A stretch of DNA of 64,000 bases, from NCBI GenBank assembly GCA_905178155.1, contig CAJINV010000008.1:3894793-3958792 (forward strand), read 5' to 3'. Source of the stretch: Amoebophrya sp. A120. Lineage: Eukaryota; Sar; Dinophyceae; Syndiniales; Amoebophryaceae. This document shows, piece by piece, positions 46,708-59,412 of this stretch. Each line of letters begins with the position of its first letter. Position 1 is the first letter of the stretch. The position numbers and the translations under genes are program-made. The notes under the pieces are model-generated. The model was not told where the DNA came from and did not search any database. It worked only from the letters and a program-made list of their open reading frames with translations.

Positions 46708-48338
46708 GAAGTGGTGCACCGAGACCGAACAAAACGAGTGTTGAGGTTTGTGCTCTATTGGATCTTATTCAGAGCACCTTTTGCTTCAAAATACTAAAAT
46801 GTAAATGTTTTTGTAGGCATCACCAAAGACGAAAATGATATATGAATCCGGTACATTATTACTAAAACACAACGACGCAAACATAGCACGACGGTATTCG
46901 TATTGAAGATTTTCATTTTCCAGCTCGACCTGTGCAGCTCTAAACTTTTGAAACATCGAGATTATGAGGCTATCCTTACTATCGGCATTGACAGGAGACG
47001 ACTACTAGTTCTTGGGAATGATTGATTTTCATTTCCTGCACGCATTGTTATAGTACACCCACACCATCGCACTGCGGACCTCGAGGCTCGACTCCGATAC
47101 CTTGTTACCGATAACTTCACCGTCGTCACCACGACCGAAGGAACACTTGTCCAGAAGACAATACACACTTTTATGCGATGTTCTGCTTTTGACTAGTAAA
47201 GTACAGCAAGCCAATTTATTTTATTTGTCGGTGCACCTGCGGCGCACGTTCACATTCACAGCCATGAGCATGAGTCATGTTTCTGCAGCTTTAGTGCCCG
47301 ATATTACCGCTAGTTCCTTCTACCGCAGATATTCCTCTACTAACATCCACATCTATTCGTTTCAACCTTGTGATTGTGTGAAGAACGTTAGATCAGCAGA
47401 AGAAGCATTTTATTCTCTTGAGACCGATAAAAAGGGATACAACACGAAATGAAGGACCATCGAGCAAACTGCAAGACGCACACGCATTCCTAAATATAGA
47501 GACAGACGCAGAAGTGCCGCGCATCTACTTATGACGTTCCTACGCCTTCAAATCGATTTTGCTTGGAAAGATTTAGTGACGACTACGCCCAAGCTAGTGA
47601 GTCCCGCTATTTGTCGTCCCTGTTAGGCTTGGTGGACACTCGGAACGTCTGATAGGAGCGGCAGGACGATGAAGCGATATTCTAAGTATCCCCGATGAAG
47701 CGCATGTAGCGTTGCCATTGCGCTTGCCTCGACAAGAAATGTAAATGCATGCGCTCCAGAGCGCAGAACTCCAACTCTATCTCTATGTTCCCGAGCGTCT
47801 TCGGCCTCCACATGTCTACCAGGATAGATTTTTTCCTGTTCTTTTTGTTTGTCGCCGCGAAGCGGCGGATTCACATCAACGAACAAGATTATATCGAGAT
47901 CGACATATAACGATTATTGCTCGTTTTCTTGTTGAAACACCCGAGGGAAAGGAGTGAAACTACAAGCTTGATTTTTTTTGTCCTCTTGACCGGCGTCGCC
48001 CAATAATGTACAGAATTTTCGTCGTTGAGGGTGTGATATAGATTATGGCGCGACACAAAATAAGGCATTGACGAGACGGCTCGGTATCAAGCGGAAGTAC
48101 ATATCACGACCTAAATTGATTTTCTCTACTTTGGCTTGTTCGAGCAGGACCACCACACGGAATAACACTCATCAGAAAAGAACATAGAAATGGATGGACC
48201 CTAGTTCTGATCTCTTACTTGATTTTTTGCTTGCATTTACTTACTTTGCGTCCTCTCGGTGAACAAGTGCTTCATAGCAATTTTTACTCCGGGTCTTGTC
48301 GACAAGAATTTCCAGGCAAAGACCAAAACCGAAGAAAG
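46708..48338. other. intergenic, nothing recognised
   Basis: About 1.6 kb with a 116-codon + strand frame at 47102-47452 that shows no motif. No RNA gene or element seen. Confidence 0.35.
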
Positions 48339-51013
48339 ATGCAGCAGCTTCAGGAACGCCGCCTCTCCTTCGGACGAGTTGTCACGAGGTGGATCTCCTC
48401 CGTGTGGTGTGGCTTCCTGGGCGTGTTCTTTTACTTTCACCTGCACCAACTCCCCGTTGCTAGTGCCATCGACTGCACTACGCTGAGCTCCTGTCAGCAG
48501 TGCTACAATGCGTCTTCCTGGTGCCACTGGTGCAGCGATACTGGGTTAGAGGAAAACGCGGACCGAAAGGCGAGAATGTTGGACATGATATCGGGAAGGA
48601 AAACGGCGAGACGAGGGGACGAAATGAACGTCGTATCAGACGAAATAGGCACTGCAGCTGCCACTCGGATTATACCTGGCCCGAAAGAACGATCCGGCCC
48701 AGGAGCAGGCGGGCAATGCAGAACGCGCGGGACCGGCTGTCTCTCTGGGGCTTCGTGCGGCGATGATCACACAAACAGCACCTGCGCAGCGTATAGATTG
48801 TTAACAACCATGAGGTGGCTCTTGACAAGAGTGATTCGACATCGTCCTTCATCGTGATTGGCCTTATTTTTTAAGTGTAGTTGTTGAAATATTGTGTGTG
48901 ATTTAGTAGATTGAGACTTAGACTTACATCGTTTTTCTTCGTTCTACTTTGACCCTCTTCCGTTCTACAGCTACTTGTAATTAAGTAAGTAGAATGATTG
49001 ACGCGACGACATCGCGACCACACAGGAGTTTATTTCTCGTCTGCAGCTATATACAACGAACATCTTCAACAGGCAACACGATTGTCAATCCTGTACGAAC
49101 GTTTCCAGTCTGTGCCACTGGTGCGGTGATAGCTGCCACGTGCTCGGCAGCATGTACGGCTGCACGGTTGGCGTGTCCTGCATGGCGAACACGGAGTGCA
49201 AACGGAAACAACCGGAATACGTTATCCTGTGTAAAAACGTCCCCACCCCATAGTCAAGATGGGGAATCTGCTAGACAAATCGGCCAGCTTTGGTTGCTGT
49301 GCATGAGAAGCCTGGCCTCGTAGTGTAATCCTCTTCAGCTTGTTCAGCAGCATCACAGACCTAGTGCGTATATGGTGACTCGAGCATCACAAATTCCGAA
49401 ACGCGGCTAGTGATTGCTTCATCTCATGGGGATCCGCATGGGAAACATTTTGAGCATGCTCATGCAGATTTGCATGACAACTATGTTGTAAGTTGTATGC
49501 GGCCCCCGGGACGTTTTTACATAGGATATACGTCGGGTTCGGTTCGGCGCCCGATTTCGTTTACTTCCTCACGTTCGGCATCCTCCTCCTTTTTGCCTTG
49601 ATGGCGTTGTGTACGCAGTGCATCTGCTACCGGGTCTACAAATCCGTGCAGCAGGCCCGGGAAGAGATCGAGCAGTCGTACGAGTTACAAAATCACGCCA
49701 GTACGGAGGAGGAGGAAAGTCTCAACTACGCGGAGGCCGCACGGCGCGCTGCGGAGAGAAGGCCGGCGCTGTGGGCAAGGATTGTGGACCGATTTGTCTC
49801 CGGCTGCTTCAAGAACTCATGTAGTGCGATATTATAGCACTTTTTAATTTATCAAGAACTTTTTTCGAGACAATTCATATCCTTATTCTGACTTTGTACG
49901 TAGCTCCTGCCCCCATGGGCGGCCTACTGTCTAGGCAAAAACAAAATTTGTAACGTGCAGTTTTTGTTTTGCGAGCGGCAAGTGAACAGGAGCGCGTCCA
50001 CTCTCCCGAACAAAAATACGTTCATCTCTTCAACTCCAGGTTTCTGCTGCGCCCTCCTGTTCCCCGTTCTGTTCCTGACCGGCACAGTTTTCGTTCTCCA
50101 CTACCCGCAAATGCCGATCATCAACTATTGCAGCAAGGAGCTCGAGTGGGGAAAGTTGATCGAGAATGTGGAAACGGTAATAACCGAGCAGGTGTACGCG
50201 GACTTCGAGTTTCTGCTTTCGGTCTACAACCCGAACAAAGTGGAGGTGACGATCGAGGAGATGAAGGGCTCACTCTACTACCCGCCCACGAGCAGCTCCT
50301 CGAACAACCTGATCGGGACGGTAAATTTGAAAAACTTCACCGCCTCCGCGGGCAGCGTCTCCGACGGCCTGGCGGTGGTGTCCCTGGCGGTGGAGCGGTG
50401 GAGCGCCCTCAACCTTGCCAAAGAGTACGCCCTGGGGAACCTGAAGATCCTGGCCAAGGGCGAGATCGTGTTCAGTTTGAAAATCTACGGCTTCCAGATG
50501 GTGCAAACCATGACGGCGGCAGTGCCCGACCAAGTAATCGACACGGCGGCGCCCTTAGACATGACGTACTGCAATTGCCGAGACGGACCGCCGCACCATC
50601 TTGTTCGCCCCCTGGTGCAGCAGCTTCCGATCAAGCAAATAACTACTGCGGTGGAGAACGATCGCATCGAAGTGACGACGTCGAAGGAAAGTGCAGCACA
50701 GAAGCCAGAGGCGGGGCAGCAGAAGAGTGACATGCAGCAGCCGAAAGAGCATGAGGACCAAAAGCTGCAAGTAGTGGACATGAAGAGGTCCGCGTCCTCA
50801 CAGCGATATCACACACCGGCCGAAAGCACAGGCAGCAGTGACAAGAACGGCGAGGAAAAAAAGGGAGGCGATCCCTCAGGAGCAACCGCAAGGCCACAGC
50901 CACCCGCAGTTGATGTTGGCTCCTCTACAAGTACCAGTAGCGCAGCTAAAGCTATTAAAAATGGGGACAGCGACAATCACAATGCAGCTGAAGATGATGT
51001 GCACTATGCGTAA
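48339..51013 (+). CDS. membrane protein with PSI-like Cys modules and LEA14/WHy-like domain
   Basis: ATG 48339; exons 48339-48790, 49073-49222, 49534-49820, 50040-51013 total 1,863 nt (620 residues) with all phases matching. Introns 1 and 3 are canonical (GTATAG...AACAG; GTAGTG...TCCAG); intron 2 is introner D. N-terminal signal or anchor WCGFLGVFFYFHLHQLPVAS. Two related Cys-rich modules: CQQCYNASSWCHWCSD (exon 1) and CQSCTNVSSLCHWCGD (exon 2), resembling PSI (plexin-semaphorin-integrin) domains. A membrane segment FVYFLTFGILLLFALMALC is followed by a charged helix and a second hydrophobic stretch FCCALLFPVLFLTGTVFVLH. Then comes a LEA14/WHy-like beta domain (FEFLLSVYNPNKVEVTIEEM ... GTVNLKNFTASA ... 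GEIVFSLKIYGF) and a charged, disordered tail. By family knowledge, PSI modules lie outside the membrane and WHy domains are linked to membrane or desiccation proteins; function here is unknown. Confidence 0.85.
49223..49528. mobile_element. introner D, 306 bp, in the PSI/LEA gene
   Basis: Left end TATCCTGTGTAAAAACGTCC; reverse complement of the right end TATCCTATGTAAAAACGTCC. Perfect direct repeat TACGT at 49218-49222 and 49529-49533. Contains GCATGACA near 49471. Removing it plus one repeat joins KRKQPEYV to GFGSAPDFVYFL in frame, immediately before a membrane segment. Possible intron ends are GT...AC, not GT...AG. Confidence 0.9.
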
Positions 51014-51882
51014 GGAGAAACGCAGTCACTACTCGTCTATGATATGGATCTCAATCACGAGTCGTACGTGTATCAAAAATAAAAAATCGAAACATGACTC
51101 CACTCGTAAATCTAATGACCACCCCCTCTGGAAAAAAGCCAACATCAAGGAACAAGTGAGCTTCGTTTGCTTCCTACACATCATGGCATTCAGGTCCGAA
51201 AAGAACAAAAACCCGATGCAATCTCAGTACAAGCAACACGCCTGGCAGCCTTCATTTTTCGAAAGCTTGTCCTATACGATTTTTTTTGCCGCTGGAAAAG
51301 GGCAACGCTATAAATTCAGAAAAAACAAGTAAAGGTAAGCCTCAAAGACTCGCCGGCTTGTCGCGGTGCTCAACAGCTGCTAAAAGTCTCAGGTTATTCA
51401 CTGGTGAGACTGTTGTTCGCTGGTTTTTCAGGGAAGTGCAACTGTCAAACAATGGCGCGTCGTCTACTCCTCGTGACCTCTTATTCTCTGTAGAGGACAG
51501 ACAAGCACTACACCTGGTTCCTTATTCTTCGTGTTTTCCTTCGGTGAGCAAGAACATGCTTATTTTTTTTCCTGCAGATGTATATGTAAAGATAAAGCAG
51601 TTGCAGTTTGTTCATGTTTGATGAGAAATTGGTCCTCGGGAGGGGTCTATCCATGCATCGTCTTTTCAAACACAGATTAGGTTGTATTTCCTGCAGTAGA
51701 TGAAAGCGAAAGGTAAAATCGCGAGGTCTCGGTTTCTTGCTGAAAAAACAGATGCAGATGCAAAGAGGATCAAGAACAGAACATGTACATCAACATTTTT
51801 TGATACAACCCGCTGGCTCGTCGGTCGTCTATAGAGACAGTCTAGTAACGACCACTGGTGAACTTGCAGACGATACGGTAGG
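51014..51882. other. intergenic, nothing recognised
   Basis: About 870 bp with open frames to 111 codons; no motif. Confidence 0.35.
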
Positions 51883-52660
51883 GAAAACTGTCCCCACTAC
51901 CCCGGTTTTCCCCAAAGACAGTTTTTTTCTTTCGATCCAATTGTAAGCAGGGCGGGCCCTTCGCAAGCGACCTGCGCCGCGAATGGCCAGACCGAAGCCC
52001 GCTCCCCCAGGTGTGTTGCTGGACTCAAAGACACTGCACGCCTTGCCCGGCTTTTTGGGGCGCAAGCAGCTCGGGGCCCGCGAGGCAGCGCCCTGGGCAA
52101 GGCGCCCATGCCAGACCCGCCCCCCGGCCACCTAAGGCTGAACGCAATGCCCCTTGCCGCGGACCTGTCTTCTCCGCTTGAGGCTGGCCGGCACCGTTTC
52201 CCTGAGTGCATGTTCGGACACGCTGGCGAGAAAAAAAACGTATGCTGGGGATTTCGGCCCTAAGCAGCTATCTACGCACTTTCGGCCACCAAAACGAGCA
52301 CCAGAAACCTCCCGAAAAGGTACGCATGCACGACCCCCAGGGAAACGGTGAGGCCGGAGCCTCAGAAGTTGGGCGCGGCCAGTGTGGCGGGGCCGCGTTG
52401 CAGTAGCCCACGCGCGGATGGGGCCGAAGTAGCTACACACATCCACAAAGCTTGCTGCCCCGTCAGCTCATGCGCCGACTTTTGCGCGCCGCTGTCCCGC
52501 TTGCTCCATTGCATACGTAACAGCCTCAGAAAGTATCCGTGAAGAAGATCCACTAGCGGACACTATCCGGGCGGGCTGCGCGGCCGGTGGCCGTGTTGTT
52601 GCATCAGTTCATAAAAAAATTTTTGATTTGGGGAAAACCGGGGTAGTGGGGACAGTTTTC
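51883..52660. mobile_element. 778-bp TIR element
   Basis: Perfect 34-bp terminal inverted repeats beginning GAAAACTGTCCCCACTACCC (51883-51916 and 52627-52660). The interior is GC-rich and lacks a convincing coding frame. I could not find a clean target-site duplication. The ends lack the TATC terminus, so this is a different family from the introners. Confidence 0.8.
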
Positions 52661-53636
52661 TCTAACGTAGACGAGAAGGAGAACATGATCAGACTTTATC
52701 TTTTTGGTATCTATTTCGTAAATATACTTCTCCTTTTTTTTGGATCTCCACTTCGCTGGCCGCACTGCTGGCAAGAAGATAATTAGTGCGACTCGTTACT
52801 CCCTCCAGCGAGCAGCTGCGACGACTTTTTTGAAGGTAGAAGATTCAGATTCATTCGGTCTGGACCTGAACCAAAGAAACCTCGAACGTACGCGAACAAG
52901 GTGGACTCCCCCTGTAATGTACTAGTATCAATCCGCTACCCATTATACGCCAAGCCCAAGAAAGCTATACTTCACGACCCTACCACGTACCTAGATTGAA
53001 CAAGCTCCGTCCTTTCTTTGTCCCAAAAAGTTGCGCACGGTCTCTTTCAAAATGAGTATAAACCTTCAATAAGCTAAGTGCATGCTTCGAAACTTGTTTT
53101 CATCCAAAGTGCTGCTTTAGAACCTCGAAGTCGATTGTCGGTCCCGATTGCACTTAGTATCAAGTCTTCCTTACCTGTAGCAAAACAAGTAGCAGTATTT
53201 AAACGACTTCCTCTGCGATCGCATTTATAAATCATGATAATTGCAGCTTTGCTGCGACACGGAGGCTCACACGATTCTGCACGTCGACGTCAAGAACAAG
53301 ATACCTGCCTTTAAGTACCTCAAGTAGAGTGAGTCTAGTGCAAGCCGGGCCTAGTCGTCCACCACGACGACGTACTATGAGATTTTTCATCCAGAAGTCT
53401 CAAGTGCCAGACAGCTAGTGTGGAGGTGCCAGAGCCAAACGCGCCGCCAAAGCCAAGCACAATAAAGTGGAGTTGATGTCGGTGGAGGTGGGTTGACGAT
53501 AATGATTCTCGCACAAACCAGCACTGGTTGCTGATGCGTTAGAAATACCGTCTAAAAAAGCCCTGGAGCCGCGGTGCCGTCCTACGCCTACGAGGGACCA
53601 GCTTTTAAGCCAGGATCAACGTAGGAGAAAATCAAA
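52661..53636. other. intergenic leader of the deaminase gene
   Basis: About 1 kb; no supported gene or element. Confidence 0.35.
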
Positions 53637-56600
53637 ATGGAGGTTCTGCTCCACCACGTGTCTTACGCGGATGTTTACTTCCACCTCGAAAACGGGGAGA
53701 CCAAGCAGACGCTGCGGCTGCGCGCCCACCGAGAGCGGCTGGAGCGGGTTTGCAAAAAGGTGTGTGCCTTTCTGGACCAGGATTTGGTCAACGAGAACGA
53801 GGGGGACGACATCCGGGCGAAGAACTGCACGACCAAACTATGGCGCGGGGACACGGGGGAGCAGGACAAGCAGCGGTCGCCAAAATCCATGGCCAGTCCA
53901 CGCCCGGGGTTCGCGCAACATCGTGACTCGAAGAACAACGCGAGCAAAGACTCCAATCGAGTTTCCCCGACCAGCGAGCAAGGAGGAACATTAGCGGTCG
54001 TCGGCCTCGGCGGGGGTGGCGTAGACAATAACAACAGGCAGTTTTCGGCCGACAGCAGCGCAGACAGTAGCGCAGACGAACAGGAAGTTTTCCAGGATGT
54101 AGCACCTGAAGATGCTGCGGACCACGTCGAACAACAGAATGATCCCACGAGGCCGCCGTCCAGCTACCCCTCGGAACGGGAGAGCAGCACCCGGGAATTG
54201 GGCGCTTCTTTGGTGAGACCCTCGCTAGAGGATGTTGCGGGATGGAGCAGGAGCACTGGGAACAAGATGAACAATTCCAACCCGCCGGACGGGAGTGGCT
54301 CTACTTTGGGGTCCTTTCAGCTGGCCAGCCTACCGACCAGCCCGCTAGACGAGCAGGTACACTCCGGTGCGCCGGCGTCCTTCGTGCAGCGCTCTAGCAG
54401 TACCAGCACGCAAGTGCAGGTTGGGCAGGCGAATCCCGACAATACCAGCGATATCTGCATCGGGTTCGACCTGCAAGGTATGGACCAACCATTTTACAAT
54501 CATGCCTCGACGCAGGACAGTATGACCATAAATTTAGATGGTGGAAATACTACGAATTCTAATGGCGCAGTTCTTACGTCGGCGTTGAGCGGTGCGGGTG
54601 TCACTTCTTCTCTCCCGCAACTGAGTAAAAACTCCGCATCATCTCCAACGCCCGCACCTGCTTGCGCTGCAACCAACATGCCAATGGCCGCCACAGCTTC
54701 TTCAACCACCACAAAAACTACCATTTCGCTGCAGCTTCTCGCTGAGGCCTTTTTTGACGGTGACGCGGAGCACGCGAAAAAGTTCAAGCTGAATGCCATT
54801 GTGTTCCCCGTTTTCGCCTTGGCCGTCGAATCCTGGCTGGAGTCCATCCTGGTTCGGCGGGGCGGGTGCGACTTTCTGAAGATCTACTTCCTTTCCGGCT
54901 CGCACCAACGAACAAAAAGGAGCGAAACCTTCACCACCGAGTCCGCGGCCCGGTGCCTGGTGCGGTTTGCGGAGCGCGTGCTGAAGACCCGGTTTTTCGC
55001 TGCGGCAACTCATTCGAACGCCAGCAGTGTCAGGAACTCCGCCCATTCAACAACGACAGAAAATACCAAGGTAGTGCCTCCGAAGTGGCTCCGGGATTCC
55101 ACCAGCAGTCGTTTGGACGCGTTAAACATCTGTCTGCGCTGTATCAGAATGAAAAATCCCCCCTCCCCATATCAAAACGAAGTTTCTGATGCTGGATTTT
55201 CGTACACAAATCAGATTCGTCTTGCTGGCGAGGACTGCAGGCCCATACTAAGCCTGAGCAGACAGATTTTAGCCAAGGCGCTTTGCATGACAGACGTCTA
55301 CGCTGTAGGTGCAACAGCATGACAAACTGCCTGTAGAGTGCGGCGGAGCTTGTGGAGTTGCTTTCATGCAACACAGAGATGATTTGTGGTCACAAATCAG
55401 CAGCGCAAATTTTCGAAGGCGTGCCTTGTCGATATGGGGAGGGGGGATTTTTCCTTTTCATACGCTGCATTCACAGCGGCCCCGGGGTGTTTCTGTACGA
55501 CGAGAATGTGCGGTTTATGAACAACGAGTGTCTACCCTATTTGGATTCGGATCGCCAGCAGTGCGTTCAGTACTTTCAGAAGCACTTCCCGCACAGGGAC
55601 TGGGCACAGGTATAAAGGCCACGAATTTGATGGTCTTATCGAGTGTATTAACGTTGTAGCCATGTTTTTCGGAAGATTCACACCTTTTATTGATTTATAT
55701 AATGACGAGACGAGCTCATTAACGATGTATGACCACCTGTGCTGGTCCTCGACTGGTGCCAAAGCCAAAAGTGACTCAATTACAACTCAGGAATTCGCTG
55801 TCTCCTTCATTCTCGCCGAGGGTGCGCCCGCCCGCGTTTCGGCGATCACGCAGTCCCTGCACCAGTTTCGGCCCAATTACGTGCATATCCTGCGCCCCAA
55901 ATCCTACCGCGACGAGCCCTTCCTCCGCGCCGACGGGGTCCAAGCATTACCCTTTGACAAAGCCTCGGTCGCCCCTGCCATCCCCATCAATGGCCACTTT
56001 GTCAGTAGTTTGAATTTGTTTTTCCAGCAAGGAGCTGGAACATCAGGCAACATGGTGATGAGCCCAGGAGGCGGAATGCACAACCGGAGCCTGCTGCAGC
56101 AGCGGGAGCGCACCTACACGGGCGTGGCCGAGCTGGACAACCGCATCAGGCTCGTTTTGAAGGAGATGCTGGCCCACAAGAAGGCGGTGGAGCAGCTAGG
56201 ATCCTCCAGGGACGCGGAGCTAGCCGGGTTTTGGCTTCGGAAGACGCGGAAGCCGGTTTTGTGCGTGTTGATGGTGGAGAAGGAGGAGGAGGTGCAAGTG
56301 GTCAACAGTTCCCAGCAGAAACTCGCGAAGGTCCGCAAGTTTTACCGCGGCCTGAACCTCGAGGTCAGCATGCCGACCGGGTCGCTGTGTGCGGAGCGGA
56401 ATTGCATCGGCCAGGCCGTCGCCGCGGATCCGACCTTGCGGCGGGAGCACATAAAACTCGTCGCGGTCCTCTCGCTGCCGCAAATTGGCAGTGGGGCGTC
56501 CTCGAGCAGTGCGGCGAATGTGAACAAGATGAGCAATCCTCATTTTGCAGGAGCTGCGACTACATCGATACTGAGTGACGCGCTTTTGTCGCCCACTTTT

Positions 56601-58247
56601 CAACCGATGAACAGCGGTGGAGTAAGTGGGGCGATGAATGGATATGGTATTCCTGGAATGCAAGCCTTGTCCTCGGACACCACTGGGAACGCCGCGGCCA
56701 GTCGTGTGGTGGGTAGCTACAACAACCACGACAGTGAACTAGCAAAATTAGCGCCGGAAACGCCACCGCACCCACCTGCTCGCACACAGCACTCGTCACG
56801 AACGGCGACGCTGCTGAGTTCGGAAAACGAGACTGATGTGCAGTTGCGAGGACTGGACACAACTTCTGCAGAAGAGGAGCAGGACGAGCAGGGGGAAGCA
56901 AAAGTAAAAATAGCACCACTTGCTGCACCAACAAACGACACGGCGACTGCAACGGCTGGCACAAGAACAATAGAAAACACCCAACTGCTCGAGCAGGCGA
57001 AGGGTCTTATCGAGAAGCAGAACGAAACATCGTCGAGGCTAGTAACCATGAAGCCACCTCCCGGTGGAGATCATGGAGGGCCACCGTCTTATGCTGCTCC
57101 GGTGAAACTTGCTGAAACTTCTACCCCAGCTGGTGGTGCACATCTTCAGGAGCAAACAGCAACAACACTCCAAATGTCCACGTCCATATTGTCGACTTCC
57201 TCAACGACCTCAAACAATAAAAGCCCTCAACTACGAGGACTAGATCAGAACGATTCCTCGCAGACGCAGTCGCCACGACAGATGGAACAAGCACAACAGC
57301 ACCATGTAGTACAACTTCCGCAGCAACACCTCGTCCCCTCGCACCTTGTGCTCCATCCCGAACTAGAAGATCTTGGTCGGGTAGGAGATGTTGGAGTAGG
57401 CACTTTTGGTGGCTCAAGTGGCCAAAACAACAGGGCCGCGGAGGATCTCGGCTCGGTGCCGGTCGAAGACCTCGACTCGCCGATGTCAAACAGCTACTCC
57501 ACCTCGGTGAACCTGAATGGAGGCGGTTTTAGTATTCATCCAGAAGATAACCACTACAACACGACGCCGCATCAACTACCACTACAGGAACAGGGGGTTT
57601 TGTCGCCGGTATCTGCCGCAGCCACAGGAGCTTCGGCAAATTTCATGATGATGAATACCACGGTACTAAATAAAATTGGTGCCACGAGTACAACGCCATT
57701 GAGTGGCGGGCCACCGACGTCATCAATAAATCAACCGACAAGCACAACAAGTCGGTACCGTATGAGCAGCGCTAACATGATGTCGCCATCGCAGCTGCAG
57801 TCCAGTACCTTTCTTCTCGACGACGTTGACGAGACGAAGCAAACCAGTGCTGGTGCAACCACGAGCACCTTCACGCCAGGTCCGCGCTCCTCGGCGGGGC
57901 AGGCCAGCCTGCAGGACTCCGCAGTAGAACAAATGGCGCCGTCTGCTGGTGGCGTCACCTCCTCGTCATCCAAGCTCGTGCCCGCTCGCAGCTCCTTTGC
58001 CTCCACCTCCACAACGAGTCGCGGTGGGTATAATTCCGCCGCGTCTCCATCGCTCTGGGGAAGTGGGGCAAACCAACCCTGCAACCACCGCAAAATGTCC
58101 GGCGACCTCAACCCCATAAACCCGTGTGGTGCCTGCATGGAGTGGCTCCGGAAAATCTCGGAGAAAGAGCCCAGTTTTCGCGTGATTACCTTTGACAGCT
58201 ACGAATGCGAAGCCATCTACGTGAAACGGATCGATCAGCTTTCGTAG
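53637..58247 (+). CDS. cytidine-deaminase-fold protein with giant insertion, one introner
   Basis: ATG 53637. Exons 53637-55141, 55468-55609, 55791-58247 (4,104 nt; 1,367 residues), phases matching. Intron 1 is introner A; intron 2 (55610-55790) runs GTATAA...CTCAG. The N-terminal region (MEVLLHHVSYADVYFHLENG...) is followed by a long Ser-rich stretch and a conserved-looking block around the introner (DALNICLRC|IHSGPGVFLYDENVRF...). The deaminase zinc motifs are CAE at C749-A750-E751 (MPTGSLCAERNCIGQAVA) and PCGAC at C1328/C1331 (NPCGACMEWLRKI). By family knowledge the Glu is the proton shuttle and the three Cys bind zinc. All key residues are present, but 576 low-complexity residues separate E751 from C1328, where about 30 are usual. 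Substrate cannot be inferred: free nucleoside/nucleotide, tRNA or other RNA are all possible. Confidence 0.85.
55142..55462. mobile_element. introner A, 321 bp, in the deaminase gene
   Basis: Left end TATCAGAATGAAAAATCCCC; reverse complement of the right end TATGAAAAGGAAAAATCCCC, both continuing CCTCCCCATATC. Perfect direct repeat CGCTG at 55137-55141 and 55463-55467. Contains GCATGACA twice (near 55285 and 55318). Same family as introner B. Removing the element plus one repeat yields NICLRC|IHSGPGVF in frame. Possible ends are GT...CT rather than GT...AG. Confidence 0.9.
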
Positions 58248-59412
58248 AAGACAAGAGCTCGAAGACGAGCAGGAATGGCGCCCTGCCTCGTTCTACTGCT
58301 CTTGTCGACGAGGTACTACGGTCCTAGAAAGCGTAAGAGATCAAAAAAACGCCAAGACCGGAAACGACAACAAGCAGCCTCTAGATATCACTCAGCTCAC
58401 TGTTCATAGTAAAATTTAACACTTGTTTCTGATTTTTTGATTTTTTGAGTTGGAAAATGAATTGATATACTATTTCAATGTACAACGACGGCGCAGCCGC
58501 ATCTTCACATGGCGATGTCATAAATCAGTTTTTTAAGCATCAGGTCACGACACAAGAACGAGGAATCCTGCCGTGGTTGGAAAAAAAAGGTACCAGAAGA
58601 CCATACAGTTGACTCCTTGTTCTCAGAAGTGTGATCCGTTTTATTGCTCCTTTTGGTTTTGCTGTAAATGTAAAATTGTTTGGATGTGGTGTTCTGGTCG
58701 TAAGTGGCTTTCTGTTGCGAGGTAACTCCCTACATCATGCGTTAGTTGAGATTCCCTACATCAAGCTGTCCTTACTCTTTACGTTTACCATGTGCGTGTT
58801 GTTAGGTTGCCATCCGGCTACAACAAAGTCGTCCTCTTCCCTCGGTCAGTTTTTTCTTTTTTTTGTTTTCCATCAGCGTATATATCGTTTTGCGCACATA
58901 TCGCCAACAATGTGGGAGCTATAATTCATTCGCTCACTCCCCCACCCATTCTTTGATGTGTATCCGGTGGCTTTCAGTTTCAGTCGTTGTCTTCTTCGTG
59001 GGAGCTATAATTCAATATCGATGGAAAAAAGTAGGCGCTTTTAAATCAATGCGAAACGACTATTACGACGCGAACGGCCGCAACCTGCAACGGGTTAAAG
59101 AGTCAGGAGCGTTTAGATTTAAACTCATGCTGAAAATAATTGCGACCTGCAGCAGGAGTCAGTCTTTTTAAAATATAGATAGATCATTTTGTTGTTGTTT
59201 ATTATAGTTTTCAGCTTTAGTGCAATTCTATAGTCTACCAACTGAGAAACCAACCGTCTGGGCCGGAGCCCCTGTCTCTAAAGAAACAAAGACTCTCACT
59301 CGCAGCTTGCTCGTAAGATTTAATTTTCATAAGAAGAAACGACTACACTAGAAAAAATATCAGCTACGGTCGAAACTTGAAATAGCGCATGACAAACTCA
59401 CTCGGATCAAAG
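58248..59412. other. intergenic, nothing firmly supported
   Basis: About 1.2 kb, T-rich. A + strand frame (58631-58924) encodes hydrophobic stretches but composition alone explains them. A 17-base stretch CTACATCAAGCTGTCCT at about 58757 matches, in opposite orientation, the 33-bp repeat found at 59.8, 61.5 and 63.9 kb. Confidence 0.35.

Noticed and set aside
58631-58924. Small hydrophobic protein of 97 codons
   Set aside because: T-rich DNA gives hydrophobic residues by itself; the start and end lack support, and only a 17-base match to the minus-strand repeat is notable.
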